64,000 nucleotides of DNA from Agrobacterium cucumeris (GTDB taxonomy: Bacteria; Pseudomonadota; Alphaproteobacteria; Rhizobiales; Rhizobiaceae): positions 248,001-312,000 of the forward strand of contig NZ_CP080388.1 of the NCBI RefSeq assembly GCF_030036535.1, in the 5' to 3' direction. The position numbers were made by a program, and so were the translations under genes. Below the pieces are notes generated by a model. It worked only from the letters and a program-made list of their open reading frames with translations, made no database searches and was not told where the DNA came from. Each line of letters opens with the position of its first letter. Positions within the stretch are counted from its first letter, which is position 1. Shown in pieces: positions 29,239 through 38,040 of the stretch.

Positions 29239-32200
29239 TTATTCCGCCGGCGACACGGCGTCAGCAGCAATCTTGTCGTCCTTCTTCCGATCCCCGAAAA
29301 ACTTCATGACAAACACGAAGAAGACGGGAACGAAGAAGATCGCAAGGATCGTCGCCGAGATCATGCCGCCCAGAACGCCGGTGCCGATGGCGTTCTGGCT
29401 CGCCGCACTGGCACCCGACGCAATTGCCATCGGCAGCACGCCGAGCGAGAAGGCAAGCGAGGTCATCAGGATCGGCCGGAAGCGCAGATGGGCCGCCTCC
29501 ACCGTCGCATCATAGGTGGATTTGCCCTCCGCCCGCAGATCCTTGGCAAATTCGATGATCAGGATCGCATTCTTGGCCGAAAGCCCGATGATGGCGACAA
29601 GGCCAACCAGGAAGTAGACGTCGTTCGGCATGCCGCGCAGCATCACCGCCGCCACCGAACCGATGACGCCAAGCGGCACCACCAGCATGACGGAGAGCGG
29701 AATCGACCAGCTTTCATAAAGCGCCGCCAGAAGCAGGAAGACGAACAGCACGCTGAGGCCGATAAGCGCCGGCGCCTGCGAACCCGACTGGATTTCCTGC
29801 AGCGACTGCCCGGTCCATTCGAAACCGAAGCCACTTGGCAATTCGCCCGCCAGACGCTCCATTTCGGCAATCGCATCACCCGAGGAGTAGCCGGGTGCCG
29901 ACTGGCCACCGATACGGATCGCGGGATAGCCGTTGTAACCCACCACCTGCGACGGGCCGCGCACCCATTCAACCGTGGCGAAAGAGCTTACCGGCACCAT
30001 GCCGCCATTGGCATTGCGGACATTGAGGTTCAAAAGATCCTCGGTCTTCATGCGCTGGCCCTGCTCCGCCTGCACCGTCACGCGCTGCATGCGGCCGGCA
30101 TTGGGGAAGTCGTTGACGTAGGAGGAACCCATATTGGCCGAGATGGTGGCGTTGATGTCGCTGAAGGTCACGCCGAAGGTGTTGGCCTTTTCACGGTCGA
30201 TGATGAGGTTGACCTGCGGAGAGTCCGGCATGCCTTCCACGCGCAGGCCGGCCAAAATCGGGCTTTTCTGCGCTGCCGCCATCAGCTGTGCACCGGCGGC
30301 GCTCAGCGCCGTCTGTCCGGCACCCCCGCGATCCTGCAGGCGGAAGGTGAAGCCGCTGGAATTGCCGAGACCCTGAATGGGCGGCGGCGACAGCGTGAAG
30401 GACATCGAACCCGGCAGACCCCAAAGCTTGCCGTTGATGCGTTGAGCGATGGCGGATGCGGAATCCTCGGGCCCACGCTCGCTCCAGTCCTTCAGCGTCG
30501 CGAAGGCGAGACCGGCATTCTGGCCGGAACCGGAGAAGGAGAAGCCCGAAACCGCAATCACGCGATCGACCGCCGGCTCCGCCAGGAAGATCTTTTCGAT
30601 CTCCTGGATGGATTGCAGGGTGCGTTCGCTGCTGGCTTCCGCCGGCGCCTGAATGTCGACGATCAGGTAACCCTGGTCCTCGTTGGGCAGGAAGGAGCTG
30701 GGCAATTGCATATAGGCCCAGCCGAGACCGACGAGCAGCGCCGCATAGATGACCATGAAGCGGCCGGAACGCTTGATGATGCTGCCGACCGACGAGGAGT
30801 ATTTGTGCGAGGCCTTGTCGAAGCCACGGTTGAACCAGCCGAAGAAGCCCTTCTTTTCATGGTGCCCGGCCTTGATCGGCTTCAGAAACGACGCGCAAAG
30901 CGCCGGCGTCAGCGACAGCGCAAGGAAGCCGGAAAACAGGATGGAAACCACCATGGTCAGGCTGAACTGCTGGTAGATGATGCCGACGGCGCCGGGGAAG
31001 AAGGCCATGGGCACGAACACCGCCGTCAGAACCAGCGTGATGCCGATGATGGCGCCGGAAATCTGGCCCATCGCCTTGCGGGTCGCCTCCTTCGGCGACA
31101 GATGCTCTTCCGCCATGATGCGTTCGACATTTTCCACCACGACGATTGCGTCATCGACGAGAATGCCGATGGCGAGAACCATGGCGAACATGGTGAGAAC
31201 GTTGATGGAGAAACCCGAGACATACATGATGGCGCAGGTGCCAAGCAGCGCCACGGGCACCACCAGTGTTGGAATGATGGTGTAGCGGATGTTCTGCAGG
31301 AAGACGAACATCACCACGAAGACGAGGATGATCGCCTCCACCAGTGTGTTGATCACCTTCTGGATCGAGATCTTCACGAAGGGGCTGGTGTCGTAGGGAA
31401 TTTCATATTCGATACCCGCCGGGAAATAACGCGACAGCTCCTCCATCGTGGCGCGCACGCCATCGGAAGTCTGCAACGCATTTCCCGTCGGCGAAAGCTG
31501 TACACCGATGGCCGCACTGGGCTTGCCGTTCAGGCGGCTGGAGAAGGTGTAGCTTTCCCCGCCCACCTCGACGCGCGCGACATCGCGCAGCCGGACGGAG
31601 GAACCATCCGGATTGGCGCGCAGCACGATGGAGCCGAATTCTTCCGGCGAGGTCAGCTGGCCCTGCACGTTGACGGTGGCGGAAATCTGCTGGCCAACCG
31701 GGTTTGGCGACGCGCCGATGCGGCCAGCCGCGACCTGCGAGTTCTGCGCCTGGATTGCGTTGATGACATCACTCGAAGTCAGGCTGAGACCCAGCATCTT
31801 GTCCGGATCCATCCAGATGCGCATGGAGCGCTGGGTGGCGAAGAGCTGCGCGCTGCCGACGCCGGGAACGCGACGCAACTCACCGACCACGTTACGGCTG
31901 AGATAGTCGCCAAGGCCGATGGCGTCCGTATTGCCGTCCACGGAGGTCAGCGCCACCATCATCAGAAACGAGGTTCCGGCCTGTTCAACGCGCAGGCCCT
32001 GCTGCGTCACCGCCCGCGGCAGTCGGGGCTCAACACGGGCGATACGGTTCTGAACCTCGACCTGCGCCTCGCCGATATTGGTGCCGGGTTCAAAGGTGAC
32101 GTTGATCGAGATACGGCCGGAGGATTCCGACGTCGATTCGAAATAGATCAGACCCGGGACGCCATTCAGCTCTTCCTCGATGGGCCGCGTGACGCTCTGA

Positions 32201-32373
32201 TAGATATCTTCCGGCGATGCGCCCGGATAGGTCGTGCCGACGGAAATCTGTGGCGGCGCCACATTCGGATATTGCGCAATCGGCAGCATGGGAATGGCGA
32301 GCAGGCCCGCCAGCATGATGAAGATGGCGACGACCCAGGCAAAAATGGGCCGATCGATGAAAAAACGTGCCAT
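29239..32373 (-). CDS. RND multidrug efflux transporter, AcrB/MexB type
   Basis: A 1044-residue inner-membrane proton antiporter of the hydrophobe/amphiphile efflux (HAE1) family. The start MARFFIDRPIFAWVVAIFIM is the first helix. The proton-relay aspartates are in GILVDDAIVVVENVER in helix four. GTTYPGASPEDIYQSVTRPI is in the porter domain. Length and layout match AcrB (1049 residues). It expels amphiphilic drugs, detergents or plant flavonoids through a TolC-like channel, which is not encoded next to it. It starts 12 bp after the adaptor gene. Confidence 0.96.
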   Translation of the reverse strand: MARFFIDRPIFAWVVAIFIMLAGLLAIPMLPIAQYPNVAPPQISVGTTYPGASPEDIYQSVTRPIEEELNGVPGLIYFESTSESSGRISINVTFEPGTNIGEAQVEVQNRIARVEPRLPRAVTQQGLRVEQAGTSFLMMVALTSVDGNTDAIGLGDYLSRNVVGELRRVPGVGSAQLFATQRSMRIWMDPDKMLGLSLTSSDVINAIQAQNSQVAAGRIGASPNPVGQQISATVNVQGQLTSPEEFGSIVLRANPDGSSVRLRDVARVEVGGESYTFSSRLNGKPSAAIGVQLSPTGNALQTSDGVRATMEELSRYFPAGIEYEIPYDTSPFVKISIQKVINTLVEAIILVFVVMFVFLQNIRYTIIPTLVVPVALLGTCAIMYVSGFSINVLTMFAMVLAIGILVDDAIVVVENVERIMAEEHLSPKEATRKAMGQISGAIIGITLVLTAVFVPMAFFPGAVGIIYQQFSLTMVVSILFSGFLALSLTPALCASFLKPIKAGHHEKKGFFGWFNRGFDKASHKYSSSVGSIIKRSGRFMVIYAALLVGLGWAYMQLPSSFLPNEDQGYLIVDIQAPAEASSERTLQSIQEIEKIFLAEPAVDRVIAVSGFSFSGSGQNAGLAFATLKDWSERGPEDSASAIAQRINGKLWGLPGSMSFTLSPPPIQGLGNSSGFTFRLQDRGGAGQTALSAAGAQLMAAAQKSPILAGLRVEGMPDSPQVNLIIDREKANTFGVTFSDINATISANMGSSYVNDFPNAGRMQRVTVQAEQGQRMKTEDLLNLNVRNANGGMVPVSSFATVEWVRGPSQVVGYNGYPAIRIGGQSAPGYSSGDAIAEMERLAGELPSGFGFEWTGQSLQEIQSGSQAPALIGLSVLFVFLLLAALYESWSIPLSVMLVVPLGVIGSVAAVMLRGMPNDVYFLVGLVAIIGLSAKNAILIIEFAKDLRAEGKSTYDATVEAAHLRFRPILMTSLAFSLGVLPMAIASGASAASQNAIGTGVLGGMISATILAIFFVPVFFVFVMKFFGDRKKDDKIAADAVSPAE

Positions 32374-32385
32374 GGAAATCGGTCC

Positions 32386-33600
32386 TTATTGCTTCGCGGC
32401 CGGGGGCTCAGACGCGGTCTCGGACGAAGCCGCGTTCTCGCTGCCGGCAGAGGCAGTGGCGGCGGGCTCCGCAGACCATGGTTCAGGCTTCACCTTGGCG
32501 CCCGGCGCGGTTTTCTGGAAACCTTCGGCAACGACGCGGTCGCCATCGTCAAGGCCCTCCGAAATCACCCAGCGGTCACCAATGGAGCGGCCGACGCTGA
32601 CGCGCCGCTGCTCGACCGTGTCTTCGGCATTAACGACAAGCACGCTTGCCTGGCCGCCCGCATCGCGCTGCACCGCCTGCTGCGGCACGGCAAAGGCCGC
32701 CTTCTGGATGCCCTGCTGGATCTGGACGCGGACATACATGCCCGGCAGAAGGTCGCCGTTCGGGTTGGGGAATTCGCCGCGCAGCGTCACCTGGCCGGTG
32801 GTTTCATCCACCGCCGCTTCGGAAAACAGCAGGCGGCCCGAAATCGGATAACGGGTGCCGTCATCAAACAGCAGATTGACTTCCGCCTCATTCGTGCCGG
32901 TCATCAGCTGGCCATCCTGCAGGGCCTTGCGCAGGCGAATGAGGTCGGCGGCGGGCTGGGTAAAGTCGGCATAGATCGGATCGAGCTGCTGGATCGTTGC
33001 CAGGTTCTCGGAACCCGTGGCGCTGACGAGTGCGCCTTCGGTGATGCGCGCCCGGCCGATCATGCCGCTGATGGGGGCGGTGACATTGGCATATTGCAGA
33101 TTGAGCCTGGCTTCCGCGACGCCGGCCTCGGCAACGGCCACTTCGGCATCCGCCTGCGCCAGCTGGGCGATGGCATTGTCGAATTCCTGCTGCGAGCCAA
33201 CATTCGAACGGCGCAACTGCTGCTGCCGGTCAGCCGTCTGCCGTGCCTGCAACTGCGCGGCCTGCGCCCGGCGCAACGTGCCTTCGGCGCTGTCGACGCG
33301 CACCTGGAACGGCGCGGGGTCGATCCGGTAGAGCACATCGCCTTCCTTCACCAGGGAGCCCTGCTCGAACACCCGCTCGACGATAATGCCGGAGACGCGC
33401 GGGCGTACTTCGGCAAGCCGCGTCGGTGCGATGCGTCCCGGCAATTCATTGGTGATGGGCAGCTCTTCCGGGCTCACGGTCACGACCTTGACCGCACCGG
33501 GCGGCGGCGCGCCGGGCGCAGATGCCTGCTCATCGCTACATCCGACCAGAACGATGCCCGTCAACAACACCGCTACGATCTGCCCCAATTTCTTCGCCAT
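32386..33600 (-). CDS. RND periplasmic adaptor lipoprotein, AcrA/MexA type
   Basis: A 404-residue membrane-fusion protein that links the RND pump to the outer-membrane channel. The signal peptide ends in a lipobox (IVLVGC, Cys about residue 21), so the mature protein is a lipoprotein. The beta-barrel and lipoyl parts surround an alpha-helical hairpin (residues about 95-170) rich in Gln and Ala, as in AcrA. The ATG at 33600 (MAKKLGQIVAV) was chosen over the open frame to 33669, which runs through the operator. It is the first gene of an adaptor-pump-repressor unit. Confidence 0.95.
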   Translation of the reverse strand: MAKKLGQIVAVLLTGIVLVGCSDEQASAPGAPPPGAVKVVTVSPEELPITNELPGRIAPTRLAEVRPRVSGIIVERVFEQGSLVKEGDVLYRIDPAPFQVRVDSAEGTLRRAQAAQLQARQTADRQQQLRRSNVGSQQEFDNAIAQLAQADAEVAVAEAGVAEARLNLQYANVTAPISGMIGRARITEGALVSATGSENLATIQQLDPIYADFTQPAADLIRLRKALQDGQLMTGTNEAEVNLLFDDGTRYPISGRLLFSEAAVDETTGQVTLRGEFPNPNGDLLPGMYVRVQIQQGIQKAAFAVPQQAVQRDAGGQASVLVVNAEDTVEQRRVSVGRSIGDRWVISEGLDDGDRVVAEGFQKTAPGAKVKPEPWSAEPAATASAGSENAASSETASEPPAAKQ

Positions 33601-33631
33601 ACTGCGCTCCGAATCCACAAAAAAGGTCATA

Positions 33632-33659
33632 TTTACATACATACTAAGACGTATGTAAA
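33632..33659. promoter_or_regulatory. AcrR-like TetR operator before the RND operon
   Basis: TTTACATAC (33632-33640) and GTATGTAAA (33651-33659) are perfect 9-bp arms around a 10-base spacer. The site resembles the E. coli AcrR operator, which also has TACATAC/GTATGTA arms, and it begins 31 bp upstream of the adaptor ATG. It is the likely binding site of the TetR protein encoded at 28511. Confidence 0.86.
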
Positions 33660-33790
33660 ATTCGGGCAACGGAATTGTTGCAGCGCAACAGCTGTCTCAC
33701 GCGCTTGTGAAGGTGTGTGCGGCCCTGACAGAACACCAAGGACGAGTGGAACCGTGAAAATGGGAGGGAGAGTCGGGCCAATTGCGCCGA

Positions 33791-33918
33791 CGTCATCCTC
33801 GGGCCTGTCCCGAGGATGACGTTGAGGGAATGTTCACCCTTCATCACTGACTTCAAGGGGAATGCGACCTGTCCGGAAGTTTAGACCGGATGGCAGTGGG
33901 ACAAGCCCACGGATGACG
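33791..33918. repeat. REP-type palindrome, copy 4, with a separated remnant
   Basis: A complete single unit, 33791-33821, has perfect 13-bp arms (CGTCATCCTCGGG / CCCGAGGATGACG). A second degenerate unit with GTGGG/CCCAC arms and GGATGACG lies at about 33896-33918. The region between the RND operon and the PAS-GGDEF gene (33660-33968) holds no gene. Confidence 0.82.
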
Positions 33919-33968
33919 TCGGGATGATGCAAATCCTCGCGGAAGACAAGAAGGCTCCGCGCCTTTTC

Positions 33969-35474
33969 TCAGAACAGGCGCTTCAGCGGGGTAGCTTCCG
34001 GCTGCGGGCTGCTCTTCGGCGTCTCGCTATTATCGGCAGATCTGCTGCGCAGGGCCGCATAATAGGCGTTCTTATGTTCGTACATATTCATATCGGCGCG
34101 GCGCACCAGCGATTCCATCGTCTCGCCGGCTTCGCTGGTCGCCACCCCCAGCGACAGGCTGAGCGGCGCGCTTGAATAAAACTGGTTGTTGATCTTCAGC
34201 AGCTCATAGACTGTTTCGACCATGGCGGCGGCAATCTGCCTGTCGGCGCCGGGAAGAAGGATGGCGAATTCGTCACCGCCGATGCGCGCTGCATGGTTGG
34301 GCGCAGTCACCACGCCATTCAGCACCTCACCCACCCGCCGCAGCAGGGCGTCGCCGGCATCATGGCCGAGCTTGTCATTGGCCTCCTTCAGGCCGTTGAG
34401 ATCGATGACGATGGCGGAAACCGGCCTGAGCGCGTTGCGCTCCAGCCGGTTCAATTCGTCCGAATAAAAGGCGCGGTTGTGCAGCTTGGTCAGCACATCG
34501 TGCTTGCCGAGATATTCGAGATAGGCTTCCGCCTTCTTGCGCGCGGTAATGTCCGTCAGCGCCACCTGCACCAGCGACCAGTCATGCTCATGGCCGGGGA
34601 AAACGGAAAAATGCAGCAGAACATGCCGCTCCGAACCATCAAGCGCATAATTCACCACCTCGCGATGGTGGTTGAGATTGCCGTTCCAAAGCTCCATCAG
34701 CTGCTCGCGGAACGGCTTTTCCATCTCACCACGGAAAATATCGCCGAGCCGCTGCAGCAGAACCTGCCGGTCCGGTGCGCAAAACAGGTCGAGCGTGGCT
34801 CGATTGACGTCGATGACACGGATTTCGCTCATGCATTGCCGCACGAATTCCGGATGCACATCCGTGAACACCCGGAAATCGACGATGCCGCGATCCCTGA
34901 CCTCTTCGATCAGCCGACGCACGCGGCTGAAATCTTCCACCCAGAGCGAAACCGGCGAATGTTTGAACATGCCCTCGGCATAACGGCGATTGATAAGCTC
35001 CTTGCGGCGGGCTTCTTCCCGTTCCGTCACATCCTCGGTGGTCAAAAGCAGCCGGCTGAGCGTGTTCTCGTGGCCGGGTATGACCGCGCCGCGCAGCTGA
35101 ATATCAAGCCGCCTGCCGCCGATCGAATAATTCACCGCATTGCTGGTAAATTCCGTCCGCCCCGCCCAGAGTTCGGAAAGCTCGTTCACATGGCTTTCCA
35201 GCATGTCGTCGCGAAAAATCCGATGCAGATTGTCGACGAGATGCGCCTGATCACGCGCTTCAAACAGTTCCAGCGTCTTGGCATTGACCTGGATGACGCG
35301 GATTTTCTGCGAACAGGCCGCAACACGCGATAAATCTTCCAGAAGAAACGCCCTGATATCCTCAACGCCCTCAGCCCGCCAGATATCGAACTGGCTCTTC
35401 ACGGCGCTGAAATCCTCGATCCACATCGCGACCGGCGCGAGATTGAAGATATTGGTATCGATCGTTTCACTCAT
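33969..35474 (-). CDS. diguanylate cyclase with two tandem PAS domains
   Basis: A 501-residue soluble c-di-GMP synthase. Two PAS-like domains occupy residues about 8-140 and 165-310, and a GGDEF domain residues about 325-475 with an intact AARIGGDEFAILLPG site. No EAL domain is present. The two PAS domains are clearly duplicates of each other: both carry a W-x-EDFS-x-V head, a DxRxF run and an IRVIxVNxxTLxLF core. No membrane segment is seen, so the signal is sensed in the cytoplasm. The ATG at 35474 has a plausible AAGGGGAGA site upstream. Confidence 0.9.
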   Translation of the reverse strand: MSETIDTNIFNLAPVAMWIEDFSAVKSQFDIWRAEGVEDIRAFLLEDLSRVAACSQKIRVIQVNAKTLELFEARDQAHLVDNLHRIFRDDMLESHVNELSELWAGRTEFTSNAVNYSIGGRRLDIQLRGAVIPGHENTLSRLLLTTEDVTEREEARRKELINRRYAEGMFKHSPVSLWVEDFSRVRRLIEEVRDRGIVDFRVFTDVHPEFVRQCMSEIRVIDVNRATLDLFCAPDRQVLLQRLGDIFRGEMEKPFREQLMELWNGNLNHHREVVNYALDGSERHVLLHFSVFPGHEHDWSLVQVALTDITARKKAEAYLEYLGKHDVLTKLHNRAFYSDELNRLERNALRPVSAIVIDLNGLKEANDKLGHDAGDALLRRVGEVLNGVVTAPNHAARIGGDEFAILLPGADRQIAAAMVETVYELLKINNQFYSSAPLSLSLGVATSEAGETMESLVRRADMNMYEHKNAYYAALRSRSADNSETPKSSPQPEATPLKRLF

Positions 35475-35642
35475 ACGGGCAGTCTTCTCAAGGGGAGATG
35501 CAGGCGGATGCCAAATGGTGCGGCACGGCGACGACCGTCCGCATATGTGGATTTATTAGGGATATTCGATTTAACGCAAGCATTTATCGCGCAACCCGCC
35601 GGATTGCGCGATAATTCACGGATTTCGCCGCCGGGATGCCCT

Positions 35643-36458
35643 TTACCAGAGCTTCACGTGACGGTTCACATCCTTGTAGAGCAGGTAACGGAACCGGCCC
35701 GGGCCGCCCGCATAACAGGCCTGTGGGCAATAGGCGCGCAGCCACATGAAGTCACCCGCCTCAACTTCCACCCAGTCTTCGTTCAGCCGATAGACCGCCT
35801 TGCCCTCCAGCACGTAAAGACCATGTTCCATCACATGGGTTTCCATGAAGGGAATGGTCGCACCCGGCTGGAAGGTGACGATGTTGAGGTGCATGTCGTA
35901 ACGTACGTCTTCGGGATCGATGAAGCGCGTCGTCGCCCATTTGCCCTCGGTATCGGGCATGGCCGACATGGCGATCTCGTCTTCATGCGAAAAGATCGCC
36001 GGCGGGGCCTCCAGCCCGTCAACCGCCTGAAACACCTTGCGGACCCAATGGAACTTGACGGGCGCCTTGCCCGAGTTTGTGATCTGCCAGCGCGCACCGG
36101 CCGGCAGGTAGGCGAACGAGCCCTCCCGCAACGCATGCTGCGCGCCCTCGAAGGTCACGGTCATTTCGCCATCGACGACGAAGATCGCCGCCTGCGCCCG
36201 CTCGTCCGGCTCCGGCCGCTCACTGCCGCCACCGGGCTGCACTTCGACGATATATTGCGCGAAAGTCTCGGAAAAACCCGTCATCGGCCGGGCGATGATC
36301 CAGGCCCGCGTGCCGGTCCAGTGCGGCAGCACGCTTGTCACGATATCGGACATCACGGTCTTGGGGATGACCGCATAGGCGGTCTTGAAAACAGCCTTGC
36401 TCGACAGCAGTTCCGTCTGCCCCGGCAGACCGCCCATATCCGAATAATATCTCTTCAT
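35643..36458 (-). CDS. (S)-ureidoglycine aminohydrolase, bicupin
   Basis: A 271-residue protein of two cupin domains that matches the UGlyAH (YlbA/AllE) family. That enzyme converts (S)-ureidoglycine to ureidoglycolate and ammonia after allantoate amidohydrolase in purine breakdown. The C-terminal cupin has the manganese-binding pattern METHVMEHGLYVLEGKAVYRL with E, H and H in the expected places, followed by VEAGDFMWLRAYCPQACYAG. The ATG at 36458 (MKRYYSDMGG) gives the usual start; upstream ATG and TTG codons at 36467 and 36479 are possible. No other purine genes are adjacent except possibly the Ldh_2 enzyme at 40126. Confidence 0.88.
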   Translation of the reverse strand: MKRYYSDMGGLPGQTELLSSKAVFKTAYAVIPKTVMSDIVTSVLPHWTGTRAWIIARPMTGFSETFAQYIVEVQPGGGSERPEPDERAQAAIFVVDGEMTVTFEGAQHALREGSFAYLPAGARWQITNSGKAPVKFHWVRKVFQAVDGLEAPPAIFSHEDEIAMSAMPDTEGKWATTRFIDPEDVRYDMHLNIVTFQPGATIPFMETHVMEHGLYVLEGKAVYRLNEDWVEVEAGDFMWLRAYCPQACYAGGPGRFRYLLYKDVNRHVKLW

Positions 36459-36578
36459 TTCAGCCATTCCATTCTGCAACGCATCAGGCGCGGATTCTTA
36501 AGGCCGCGATATGGTTTAATCAAATGGTTATTGGTGAGGGGCGAGTGACGGAATGGGGCACGACGTCGCCGCGCATTT

Positions 36579-36720
36579 CTTCTCCCCGCCGGGGAGAAGG
36601 TGGCCCGAAGGGTCGGATGAGGGGGCAACGTCAGCGATAGATCGCACCCTCGCCCCCTCATCCCGCTGCCGCGGACTTCTCCCCGGTGGGGAGAAGAAAC
36701 AGGCGGCACGCGCTCGCTTC
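36579..36720. repeat. RIME-type palindromic element, copy 1
   Basis: A 118-bp core (36579-36696) begins CTTCTCCCCGCCGGGGAGAA and ends with a near copy of that palindrome. Inside are GAGGGGGC / GCCCCCTC arms. On the right, the homology with copy 2 extends to 36720 (GCGGCAC-x-CGCTCGCTTC); on the left it is lost. The form matches the Rhizobium intergenic mosaic elements. It lies between ureidoglycine aminohydrolase and the methyltransferase. Confidence 0.88.
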
Positions 36721-36750
36721 CCATGAGGGAATAACGAGCGGCTTTCTATC

Positions 36751-37797
36751 TCACGCCTTCTTACGCATCGTCGCATAGACGATATTGTGGTTCTCGCCGA
36801 AGAACACCTCCGCCTCGATACTTGCAGGATCGGCGCTGGCATTGATGATCCGCCACATATCCGCCTTCGAGCGCAGCAGCAGCGCCCAGTTCATGAAGGT
36901 CTCCATATAGCCGTCGACGACGATATCTTCGGAGAAGTTGGCGAAGAGGAACATGCCGCCGGGCTTCAGCATCTCCATGCAGCGCCGTGTCAGCTTGATC
37001 GCCACGCGGTCGTTCAGATAATCATAAAGGCCGGCCGCATAGATCAGATCGAAGCTGCCGAGCTCCTGCGTGCGCAGCACGATATCGCGCACCGAACCGT
37101 CAATTGCCTCCACACCGCGGCCGCCGAAATCACGGGCGACGGAGCCGACGCTCAAGGGATCCTGATCCAGCGCCACCCAGCGCTTGATCCTGCCCTCTTT
37201 CAGCGCCACCGAAGCATCGGCCTCACGCAGGTGGCCGGAGGCAATGGTGAGGATTTCCGTCTCCTCGCCATGGCGGGCGGCGGCCTCATCCACGAACCGC
37301 GTCAGCAGGTCCCGCCGCTCGCGCACGGCAACCGAGGAGCTGGCATCTTTCGTATAATCGTAAAGGGCGGCCCCCAGCGGGGAGGCGTTTTTCACCTGTT
37401 CGGCAACGCTGTCGTGACCGTAGATGAAATCGAGCAGCTGGGCGTCGCCCGAATAGCCCCTCGGCTTTTCAAACGACCACCGGGTGAAGGGATCTTCGAG
37501 AAAATGCTCCGACACGGCGTGATTCTGTACCAGCGGGATCAGTTCTGCCCACACGCTGGAGTGGAGTTTATCGCGCAATCCATGCAGCGCGCCTGCCGTC
37601 CGATGTATTATCTCACGTGCTAAAACACCATTGTCGAATTGCTGCTGTGCCAATTCGAGAATGATGGCAATCTCTGCTTTCGCAACTGCGAACTGCTCAT
37701 CGAATGTTTCGGTTTTGCGTGCAAAAATCTCTTTTGCGACAGTATCAGGGGTGATCAGACTTGCCCCGTCCAGATTTTTCTTCTTTACCCGCACCAC
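36751..37797 (-). CDS. SAM-dependent methyltransferase with a conserved N-terminal domain, PhcB-like
   Basis: A protein of 348 residues. The N-terminal 140 residues are helical; the run KPRGYSGDAQLLDFIYGHDS recalls proteins annotated as 3-hydroxypalmitate methyl ester (PhcB-type) synthases. A class I methyltransferase fold follows: a weak motif I (ILTIASGHLREADAS), the acidic residue in VALDQDPLSVG, and IYAAGLYDYLNDRVA. The start is a GTG; 37797 has a GGAGG site five bases upstream, while another GTG at 37794 and one at 37818 also fit. The gene is divergent from a GGDEF-EAL protein, which hints at a signalling role, but the substrate is unknown. Confidence 0.7.
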   Translation of the reverse strand: MVRVKKKNLDGASLITPDTVAKEIFARKTETFDEQFAVAKAEIAIILELAQQQFDNGVLAREIIHRTAGALHGLRDKLHSSVWAELIPLVQNHAVSEHFLEDPFTRWSFEKPRGYSGDAQLLDFIYGHDSVAEQVKNASPLGAALYDYTKDASSSVAVRERRDLLTRFVDEAAARHGEETEILTIASGHLREADASVALKEGRIKRWVALDQDPLSVGSVARDFGGRGVEAIDGSVRDIVLRTQELGSFDLIYAAGLYDYLNDRVAIKLTRRCMEMLKPGGMFLFANFSEDIVVDGYMETFMNWALLLRSKADMWRIINASADPASIEAEVFFGENHNIVYATMRKKA

Positions 37798-38040
37798 TTC
37801 AGCCTCCAGTATTAACACATTGTTAACTATACGTTTCTGGAAGACGGAACGCCACTCGCTTTCAAATTTTGAGCGGTGTAGGGATAGATTTCTACATTAG
37901 CGTATTTTTTTGGTCACACTCGTGGGCGGAGGAGAAAACGGATACGCAATTTAGTGAAACTTAATGTTGCGGCCGTATGATGCGTTCTTCCTTTCCCGGT
38001 TCTGCACACATATCGAAAGAGATGGAAAGGAACCCGCACC

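Noticed and set aside
29155..33819. A 1554-residue open frame on the plus strand, the longest in the window
   Set aside because: It is antisense to the TetR, RND and adaptor genes. The His/Arg/Gln-rich composition is typical of an antisense shadow.
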